Part shown: positions 25,156 to 30,695 of the stretch, one piece after another | How positions within the stretch are numbered: the stretch's first letter is position 1 | Layout of the letters: every line of letters starts with the position of its first letter | From: an uncultured Eubacterium sp. | GTDB taxonomy: Bacteria; Bacillota; Clostridia; Lachnospirales; Lachnospiraceae | Length of the DNA stretch: 30,695 nucleotides | Direction: 5' to 3' | Assembly (NCBI GenBank): GCA_900548465.1 | Contig: URKY01000030.1 | Location: 1-30,695, forward strand | Made by a program: the position numbers and the translations under genes | The notes under the pieces: model-generated | Seen by the model: the letters and a program-made list of their open reading frames with translations, nothing else | Told to the model about the DNA's origin: nothing | Databases searched by the model: none

Positions 25156-26298
25156 TTATCTCAATATTAAAAGTATTAATGTAATAATAACCAGTAGCCA
25201 GATACCCCCTGCAAATATTTGGTACACATACCCAAGCCATCTGTTTTTAAATGTTTTCTTTGGAAATCTTCTTGCAATATCCGCAATATTGGTCAAATAC
25301 ATGTAAGGTATAATAAAAGATGTTACATACAATGCTGATGCTACGACTTTGTTGTACATACTTACATTAACATATTCTTTATTAAATGGTGTCCGCCCAA
25401 AGGCAAATATTATGGTTCCATACATCAAGATAGCAAACATTGCATACAAGAAATTTCCGCTTCTAAATCCCGGAATAGTTTTTACAACATATCTGAATGT
25501 AATTGGTGGTAGCTTTTCTGCTCTATCCATTATCTGATTTTTGTTTGCACCATTTGCCGAATCCGATATATGTGCATTATTTTCCTCTTCCAAATGTCTG
25601 CATTGCAAAAGAGTATCTTTTAACTGTTTAACGTTTTGAAAGCGATTGTCCGGATCCATCTGAGTACATTTATTAATTATGTCTTTCAATTTTTCATCTG
25701 CAGATACATTGCTTTTCTGACACATTTCTTTTAAAACAATACCTATGGAATAAATATCACTTTTATCGCTTGTTTGTGAAAAACCATATTGTTCAGGTGC
25801 TGCATATCCGGCTGTTCCAAGTAACTCTGTGTCCTTAGCCTGTCCTGCATGTTGTTTTCTTGAAATATCAAAATCAATAAGTTTTAAAGTACCTTCATTA
25901 CTTATCAAAATATTTTTGGGCTGTATGTCTCTATGTACGATTCCCACTTTGTGCAGTTCTTCCAATGCTATACATATGTCAACTGTTAACTGAATACACT
26001 GATTGTAATTTAACTTTTGATTAGTTATATAATCATCCAAACGTCTTCCGTTAATAAAATCTTCGATTTCAATACACTTGTCGTCATCCATATAGCAATC
26101 AAAGATTTTGACTAAATTTTTATTTTCTATAAGTTTTAATTGTTCATACACAGAAAACGCTGCCTTGTTCATCACTTTTTTCACTACCAACTGACCTGTG
26201 TCATTGTTTCTCATTAGTGTTGTTTTGCATTTTTCCGTATCAGCCAGAACGCACAGTTTGCTATATTTTTTCTCATAGTACTCTTTTATAATATTCAT
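25156..26298 (-). CDS. Membrane-anchored Hanks-type Ser/Thr protein kinase
   Basis: A 380-residue kinase with an N-terminal catalytic domain facing the cytoplasm and three C-terminal membrane helices (about 283-302, 315-335 and 358-379). Catalytic residues are visible: K40 or K41 in LVVKKV, E52 as the helix-C Glu, HRDIQPKN with D124 and N129, and GTAGYAAPEQYG as activation/P+1 loop. The metal-binding DFG is changed to DFD (142-144), and no glycine-rich loop is recognisable before K40, so nucleotide handling may be atypical. There are no PASTA domains, unlike PrkC-type kinases. It starts 133 bases from, and divergently to, a small HTH-like gene. Substrates and signal are unknown. Confidence 0.85.
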   Translation of the reverse strand: MNIIKEYYEKKYSKLCVLADTEKCKTTLMRNNDTGQLVVKKVMNKAAFSVYEQLKLIENKNLVKIFDCYMDDDKCIEIEDFINGRRLDDYITNQKLNYNQCIQLTVDICIALEELHKVGIVHRDIQPKNILISNEGTLKLIDFDISRKQHAGQAKDTELLGTAGYAAPEQYGFSQTSDKSDIYSIGIVLKEMCQKSNVSADEKLKDIINKCTQMDPDNRFQNVKQLKDTLLQCRHLEEENNAHISDSANGANKNQIMDRAEKLPPITFRYVVKTIPGFRSGNFLYAMFAILMYGTIIFAFGRTPFNKEYVNVSMYNKVVASALYVTSFIIPYMYLTNIADIARRFPKKTFKNRWLGYVYQIFAGGIWLLVIITLILLILR

Positions 26299-26431
26299 TT
26301 CTTACCTTTTTATTATGCTACATTTTATATCTGCAATTTGTGATTTTATCATTGTATTTTTTCAAATATGTTATAGTATATATAAAGTATACTTTAAAAA
26401 ATTAAATTTGAAAACCTGAAAGGATTTTTTT

Positions 26432-26851
26432 ATGAAGACAACCGATGAATTACTTAAAGTACTTAAAAGTTCTAAGAACATTGAACAGTTTATACAGGAA
26501 AACTTCGATGACGTTAATGATGCTACTTTTCCCCAATATCTAAATAAATATCTTGCTGATTGCGGAATGACCAAATCCGCAGTTATTGACAAATCTAATA
26601 TTCAAAAAAATTACTGCTACCAGATATTTGATGGTTCAAAAAAGCCCTCCAGAAATAAAGTTCTTGCTTTATGTATTGCAATGGAACTACCTGTTATTGA
26701 TACTAACCGTCTACTTAAATTGTCTGACCACAGCACTCTTTACCCACGCATTAAACGTGATAGCATTATTCAATTTGCAATTGAACAAAAATGTAATTTA
26801 ATTGACACCAATATTTTACTTCACGACATGAATGAAGATATTATAGACTAA
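26432..26851 (+). CDS. Small XRE-like helix-turn-helix protein
   Basis: A 139-residue cytoplasmic protein. Residues about 37-90 (LNKYLADCGMTKSAVIDKSNIQKNYCYQIFDGSKKPSRNKVLALCIAM) have the length and pattern of a lambda-repressor/XRE-type HTH, where SAVIDKSNIQKNYCYQIFDG would supply helices 2 and 3. The helix after it and the C-terminal RDSIIQFAIEQKCNLIDTNILLHDMNED segment are also typical of small HTH proteins associated with kinases in Lachnospiraceae, as far as I recall. AAAGGA precedes the ATG. The divergent layout suggests that it may regulate the kinase gene or be a kinase substrate; both ideas are inference. Confidence 0.65.
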   Translation: MKTTDELLKVLKSSKNIEQFIQENFDDVNDATFPQYLNKYLADCGMTKSAVIDKSNIQKNYCYQIFDGSKKPSRNKVLALCIAMELPVIDTNRLLKLSDHSTLYPRIKRDSIIQFAIEQKCNLIDTNILLHDMNEDIID

Positions 26852-26885
26852 TATTATGCTGTCAGCATAACATTTTCTAGTCTAT
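26843..26885. repeat. Nested inverted repeats over the HTH gene stop codon
   Basis: Outer arms atagacta (26843-26850) and tagtctat (26878-26885) enclose a second perfect repeat ttatgc-N5-gcataa (26854-26859, 26865-26870). The outer left arm includes the final codons. No T-run follows, so it is either a weak terminator or an operator for the next gene, which begins 57 bases later. Confidence 0.5.
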
Positions 26886-26941
26886 AACATTTACAATAAT
26901 CTTATGTTATACATAAATTTTTACAAGTGGAGGAAATAATT

Positions 26942-27601
26942 ATGGAAGAAAATGTTACACAGACTAACAATGCCGTTAAACCAAAAAAATCTAAAATTAA
27001 ATGGATTGTTATTGCAGTGATTGCAGTTATCATTATTGCAGCTATAGCCAATGGTGGTTCCGGCGAGAGCAATGAAGTTAAAAAGGTTGACTCAGAAAAC
27101 AGCACAAAAACTGAAGTAAAAAAGGCAGATTCAAAGAACAGCACTAAAACTGAAGCCAAAAAGGACAGTTCTCAGAAAACTTCTAAGGAAAAAACAATTT
27201 TTAATGTTGGTGAAACTGCTGAATACAAAGATATTCAGGTTACTTTAAAAAAGGTTATTAAATCTGAAGGTAATGATATGTTTACCAAACCGGACGATGG
27301 AAAAGAATTTGTACTTTGTGTTTTTAAAATTCAAAATAACTCAAACAAGGATTTGACAATAAGTTCTATGGTGAGTTTTGAAGCATATCTTGACGATTCG
27401 TCTATAAATTGCGATTACCTTGGTACCCAAACAGATGAAGGAAAAAAATATAATTCACTGGATGGCGACATTGCATCCGGTAAAAAAATGGAAGGGGTTA
27501 TATCTTACGAAGTTCCAAAAAAATGGAAAAATCTTGAGATAAATGTAACACCTAATGTATGGTCATCAAAGAAAATTACTTTTGCTATAAAAAACAAATA
27601 A
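26942..27601 (+). CDS. Membrane-anchored DUF4352 domain protein
   Basis: A 219-residue protein with a basic N-terminus (KPKKSKIKW), one membrane helix at about 22-39 (WIVIAVIAVIIIAAIAN), and an extracellular region. A linker of about 40 residues contains repeated units of the type KK-x-DS-x-NSTKTE, low-complexity and Lys/Ser/Thr rich. The C-terminal domain (about 90-219), beginning FNVGETAEYKDIQVTLKKV and including KEFVLCVFKIQNNSNKDL, matches the DUF4352 immunoglobulin-like family, whose members are secreted or surface proteins of unknown role. The start at ATG 26942 is chosen because GGAGG lies 8 bases before it; an in-frame GTG at 26927 lies inside that ribosome site. Confidence 0.83.
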   Translation: MEENVTQTNNAVKPKKSKIKWIVIAVIAVIIIAAIANGGSGESNEVKKVDSENSTKTEVKKADSKNSTKTEAKKDSSQKTSKEKTIFNVGETAEYKDIQVTLKKVIKSEGNDMFTKPDDGKEFVLCVFKIQNNSNKDLTISSMVSFEAYLDDSSINCDYLGTQTDEGKKYNSLDGDIASGKKMEGVISYEVPKKWKNLEINVTPNVWSSKKITFAIKNK

Positions 27602-27602
27602 A

Positions 27603-27654
27603 AAAATAGCCCCTCTTCAATTGACAATGATGTCATTTGAAACGGGGCTATTTT
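27603..27654. terminator. Bidirectional terminator between convergent genes
   Basis: AAAATAGCCCC (27603-27613) pairs with GGGGCTATTTT (27644-27654), and the interior folds again (TTCAA-TGACA with TGTCA-TTGAA). T-rich tracts lie on both sides. It ends the DUF4352 gene on the plus strand and the NYN gene on the minus strand. Confidence 0.85.
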
Positions 27655-27667
27655 CATTTAATATTAA

Positions 27668-28423
27668 TTACTTATCCCACAAACCGTCTTTTTTTAAACG
27701 CTTCCAATCAGCTTCAAGTATTTTAGGTTTTTTACCACGATACTCTTTCTCAGTCATATTTAAATATTTGTTATTCATCAAATCATCTAAAGCATTCTGG
27801 ATACGTTCTCTGGAAATTCCGCTATGATTAGATACATTTTCTATTGTCTTGGAATAAGTTGCCATTTTGCGTCTCTTTTTTAAAATATATAAAGACTGTA
27901 AAATTGCATCATAATAATATTGTCTTTCCTGATTTGATCTTGGCATTTCCACATATGCATTGGCTGATGCCTTTATCTTGTTACTAAGTGAATGTTTCAC
28001 GCCATATACAATAACCTTTTTCTTAATATCTCTAAGATATTTTATAACCAAATCAAAATGGGCATCTCCGGTAAAAATAATAAATACTTCCGGAGAATTT
28101 TTTCTGGCTGCTTCCCTATAGATTGCATCTAAAATAATAAAATCCGTAAAATCTTTGTCCACACCATCCTTTGTGCTTGCTGTGTGAACCACATTATCTG
28201 ATATCTTCTCTAATCTTGGTAATTCATTTTCTATAGGACTTCCATGGAAGTCACCAAAAAACATTAATTTTTTTATATTATATTCTTCCTTTAGTTCTTC
28301 ATACCATTCTTCGATATTAGGTTTCATGGAAAATATATTACTGTATCCATAATACCAATGCTCATAATCTACAAAAACCGCTGCAGTATGTTTGTCGCTT
28401 TTCCCAAATAATCCGTTAAACAC
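27668..28423 (-). CDS. NYN-domain (PIN-like) putative ribonuclease
   Basis: A 251-residue protein. Residues about 10-165 form an NYN domain of the LabA/DUF88 type: AVFVDYEHWYYGYSN supplies the first acidic residue, KDFTDFIILDAIYREA the second set, and IIFTGDAHFDLVIKYLR the third, together the expected metal-binding Asp cluster of PIN-like nucleases. The remaining residues form a winged-helix-like region (YSKTIENVSNHSGISRERIQNALDDLMNNKYL) that could bind nucleic acid. GTG at 28423 is taken as start because AAAGGAGG lies 7 bases upstream; the open frame extends further but without a ribosome site. RNA cleavage is inferred from the fold; the target is unknown. Confidence 0.8.
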   Translation of the reverse strand: MFNGLFGKSDKHTAAVFVDYEHWYYGYSNIFSMKPNIEEWYEELKEEYNIKKLMFFGDFHGSPIENELPRLEKISDNVVHTASTKDGVDKDFTDFIILDAIYREAARKNSPEVFIIFTGDAHFDLVIKYLRDIKKKVIVYGVKHSLSNKIKASANAYVEMPRSNQERQYYYDAILQSLYILKKRRKMATYSKTIENVSNHSGISRERIQNALDDLMNNKYLNMTEKEYRGKKPKILEADWKRLKKDGLWDK

Positions 28424-28471
28424 GCCCTTCCTCCTTTCTTTATTATTTGTTTTATACAAAACACCTAATCT

Positions 28472-28499
28472 ATTATAACAGAAAAAAAGCATGTATCAA
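28472..28499 (-). promoter_or_regulatory. Promoter of the NYN-domain gene
   Basis: On the minus strand TTGATA (28499-28494) and a perfect TATAAT (28477-28472) are spaced by 16 bases, about 40 bases ahead of the ribosome site. Confidence 0.65.
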
Positions 28500-28508
28500 T
28501 AGCACAAA

Positions 28509-29090
28509 TTATTGAGGATGGAATTGAATTTCTCCTGTTTTAGCATCCATTCCATCTACAATGGCAAGAGATTGTAAATCATATCCAAGATTTCTTATCA
28601 TTCTTCCTCCCAGTTGAAATCCCTTTTCAATGGCAATTCCTATTCCCTCAACTGTGGCTCCTGCTGAAGTAACAATTGATATAAGTCCCTGCAATGCACA
28701 ACCATTAGCAAGAAAATCATCAATTATTAAGACATAGTCTTTAGGTCCTATAAACTTCTTTGACACAATAATCTGATTCTTACATTTATGTGTAAACGAT
28801 TCCACTTCTGCCACGTACATTTCACCGTCAATGTTAATGCTCTTGGATTTCTTTGCAAATACTACAGGTGCATCAAAATATTTTGCCACTACACATGCAA
28901 TTCCTATACCTGACGCTTCTATTGTTAAAATTTTATTTATCTTTTTATCCTTAAAACGACGTTTGAATTCTTCTCCCATCTGCTCAAATAATCTTATATC
29001 CATCTGATGGTTAAGAAAACTATCTACCTTCAGCACATTTCCTTCTTTTACAATGCCATCCTTTACAATTCGTTCTTCTAAAAAATTCAT
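28509..29090 (-). CDS. xpt: Xanthine phosphoribosyltransferase
   Basis: A 193-residue purine salvage enzyme that converts xanthine and PRPP to XMP. It aligns with the Firmicute Xpt pattern from memory: N-terminal [29 protein letters not shown], then [28 protein letters not shown], and a normal PRPP loop [18 protein letters not shown] with the acidic pair. The length fits the family exactly. GGAGG precedes the ATG. It is a single-gene unit flanked by a terminator upstream and a new promoter just downstream. No guanine/xanthine riboswitch is visible in its leader, although one commonly controls xpt in Firmicutes. Confidence 0.95.
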   Translation of the reverse strand: MNFLEERIVKDGIVKEGNVLKVDSFLNHQMDIRLFEQMGEEFKRRFKDKKINKILTIEASGIGIACVVAKYFDAPVVFAKKSKSINIDGEMYVAEVESFTHKCKNQIIVSKKFIGPKDYVLIIDDFLANGCALQGLISIVTSAGATVEGIGIAIEKGFQLGGRMIRNLGYDLQSLAIVDGMDAKTGEIQFHPQ

Positions 29091-29119
29091 CTTATGTCCT
29101 CCATTTGCATACTAAAAAT

Positions 29120-29148
29120 ACGGTAGCAAATTTTAATGTTTCTGGCAA
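29120..29148 (-). promoter_or_regulatory. Possible promoter of xpt
   Basis: On the minus strand TTGCCA (29148-29143) and TACCGT (29125-29120) are spaced by 17 bases. The -10 box is weak and would leave a leader of only about 25 bases. Confidence 0.35.
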
Positions 29149-29200
29149 GTGTTAACTTTCATTATACTTTAAATAATTATTTATTCTGTTGATATATAAT

Positions 29201-29274
29201 AAAAAACCTATTACTTACATTGATATGTACTTTCTAAAGAATTAGTTCTTTTAAGTACCTGTAAGTAATAGGTT
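29201..29274 (-). terminator. Terminator after the anti-sigma gene
   Basis: Perfect 15-base arms (29205-29219 and 29260-29274) enclose further paired GTACTT/AAGTAC and AAAGAA/TTCTTT steps, and six T residues follow on the minus strand. It separates the sigma operon from xpt. Confidence 0.85.
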
Positions 29275-29283
29275 TTGTTATTT

Positions 29284-30255
29284 CTATTTATGCTTATCGA
29301 ATTTATCTAACATTTTACTATACTCAATAAGAAATTCGGAATATAGCTCTTCTTTGTTTTTAGTCCTTTTAATTTTCTGTTCGTATTTTTCAAAAAACTT
29401 TCTATATTCTTTCAGTCGCGTTTTAGTGTCCTTTAGCATTTTTTTTGGAACGGCATTTCTTTCCAAATCTCTTTCCATATCATGGATTACGGTTTTTATA
29501 GTGTTTAAAGTTGACTGCATAGACTCTGCACCATTTTTAATTTCTATATTACCAACATACTCCACAGTGTATGTCGATGTGCCTGTCGACTTTATGTCAA
29601 CCACTATTCCACCTATTATTTTTTTCTCTTTATATAATGTTACCACTACTTCTGACCCGTACTTTGAATTTTTATCCGGTCTCCAGAATATGATTTTCCC
29701 ACTTTCTATTTCCCCATTATTTTCTAACACTTCATATGTGCCCTGGTCTTTTTCTATCATAATTTGTCCGTTTTCATTTTTTATATGAAGTGTTGCACCA
29801 TCCACCTTGCCGGTTACTATCAATGGAATTCCGAGGGTACTGGACTCCATACCATATCTGTAATCACCTTCATTTATGATCATTCCCTTGTACACTTCTT
29901 CGCTCTTTTCACCTTTTTTTACTGCCAGACTAAGTCTGTCGTTTTCCTGAATTTCTACTTTTTCTGTAGCAACATTTTTCTTCGTGTTTTCTTCTTTAGT
30001 AATGTTGTTATTCGTATCTATTTTTTTAGTAATGCTGCTCTTCATATCCTTTCCTGTAAAAATATTGCTCTTAGCTACTTTTTGTGTCTGATTTTTCACG
30101 CCTCCATAAATTCCAACAACCCCTACCAGCACTACAAGAACTGCTACAGCAATTCCTGCTTTAACATTCCGGTGCTTAACCCAGGATTCCTGCGCCTGAC
30201 TAATATATTTATCATCAATGCCCTCTAGCATTTTCTCAATGTTTTCCCGTTTCAT
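29284..30255 (-). CDS. Membrane-spanning anti-sigma factor-like protein
   Basis: A 323-residue single-pass membrane protein. The cytoplasmic N-terminus (MKRENIEKMLEGIDDKYISQAQESW) resembles the start of Firmicute anti-sigma factors encoded next to ECF sigma genes. A membrane helix spans about 33-52 (AGIAVAVLVVLVGVVGIYGG). The outer region has an Asn/Lys-rich linker (60-100), an unrecognised domain (about 105-240), and a helical, highly charged C-terminus. ATGA is shared with the sigma gene stop codon, a 4-base overlap typical of sigma/anti-sigma pairs. It probably holds the sigma factor inactive until an envelope signal arrives; this is inference from arrangement. Confidence 0.72.
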   Translation of the reverse strand: MKRENIEKMLEGIDDKYISQAQESWVKHRNVKAGIAVAVLVVLVGVVGIYGGVKNQTQKVAKSNIFTGKDMKSSITKKIDTNNNITKEENTKKNVATEKVEIQENDRLSLAVKKGEKSEEVYKGMIINEGDYRYGMESSTLGIPLIVTGKVDGATLHIKNENGQIMIEKDQGTYEVLENNGEIESGKIIFWRPDKNSKYGSEVVVTLYKEKKIIGGIVVDIKSTGTSTYTVEYVGNIEIKNGAESMQSTLNTIKTVIHDMERDLERNAVPKKMLKDTKTRLKEYRKFFEKYEQKIKRTKNKEELYSEFLIEYSKMLDKFDKHK

Positions 30256-30695
30256 AGAATCAATCCTTTCCCATACAAATACTTTTTTAATCTTTCTCTG
30301 ATTCTGTGTAAATGAACAGTGACATAATTCCTGCTTTTTCCAACATCTTCTGCAATTTCAGGAATTGTTTCTAAAAGCCAATATCTCTTTACAAATATAA
30401 TTTGATCCTGTTTTTTCAATTTACCCAGAAATTTGTTTATGTACATTTTCAGTTCCTGCGCCAATATTTCACTTTCCACGCTCTCTCTTCCTTCCAGACA
30501 TTCCTGCAGTTCATCCAGTACCAGATCATAATAATTGTTTCTTTTTTTTGCTATATTGGCATGATATTTTTTTATTGCAATATTTCTGGTTATCCGATAT
30601 ATATAAGCAGAAAGTGGATTTGGCTTCTCCGGTGGAATATTATTCCACACTGCAAGAAATGTATCATTCACACACTCTTCAGCATCTTCTTTGTT
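30252..30695 (-). CDS. ECF-type RNA polymerase sigma factor, 5' end outside the window
   Basis: The frame is open to base 30695, so the gene is cut at its 5' end; at least 147 residues are present. The C-terminal half of region 2 is visible (NKEDAEECVNDTFLAVWNN and LSAYIYRITRNIAIKKY), the pattern used for -10 recognition. After an Asp/Glu-rich linker, region 4 shows LKKQDQIIFVKRYWLLETIPEIAEDVGKSRNYVTVHLHRIRERLKKYL, the HTH that contacts the -35 element. A GTG at 30671 would be a misleading start because region 2 clearly continues upstream. It is translationally coupled to the anti-sigma-like gene and probably directs its own operon. Confidence 0.88.
   Translation of the reverse strand, partial: NKEDAEECVNDTFLAVWNNIPPEKPNPLSAYIYRITRNIAIKKYHANIAKKRNNYYDLVLDELQECLEGRESVESEILAQELKMYINKFLGKLKKQDQIIFVKRYWLLETIPEIAEDVGKSRNYVTVHLHRIRERLKKYLYGKGLIL

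Overview
The window looks like a chromosomal segment of a low-GC, Gram-positive, anaerobic Clostridia, most likely Lachnospiraceae. This rests on strong AGGAGG ribosome sites, AT-rich spacers with consensus sigma-A promoters, and gene content: clpX, proS, a Csp-like subtilisin protease of the kind spore formers carry, zur-znu, ygiQ, Rpn-type nuclease, and an ECF sigma/anti-sigma pair. It is mostly ordinary core and near-core chromosome. No phage, plasmid, CRISPR array, tRNA or rRNA gene was seen.

Region 1 (1-3400, minus strand): a polar amino-acid ABC transporter operon (two permeases, ATPase, substrate-binding lipoprotein). Its binding protein resembles cysteine-binding CjaA. A 385-base leader precedes it, holding a consensus promoter, an inverted repeat at the start point, a 35-codon leader peptide with four Cys codons in a row, a matching antiterminator helix and an intrinsic terminator. 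This reads as a complete cysteine-sensing ribosome-mediated attenuator and is the best finding here.

Region 2 (3465-8000, minus): a membrane-anchored leucine-rich-repeat protein, a metallophosphoesterase that has lost its 5' half, yqeY and ygiQ. Region 3 (8290-11130, plus): a small alarmone synthetase followed by a response regulator and a histidine kinase. A 26-base near-identical sequence lies on both sides of this block, and a 195-base foldback element plus a 26-base tandem repeat sits at its end. Region 4 (11226-16721, minus): zur-znuA-znuC-znuB zinc uptake, with a large TPR/DUF4037 protein as last gene.

Region 5 (17022-23036, minus): HAD phosphatase and proS, a subtilisin-like protease, and clpX with an odd structured leader. 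Region 6 (23174-27660): a degenerate orotate-PRTase-like protein, an Rpn-family nuclease, a membrane-anchored Ser/Thr kinase divergent from a small HTH-like protein, and a DUF4352 protein. Region 7 (27668-30695, minus): an NYN-domain protein, xanthine phosphoribosyltransferase, and an anti-sigma/ECF sigma pair whose sigma gene runs off the window. Most transcription units end in clear intrinsic terminators, noted individually.
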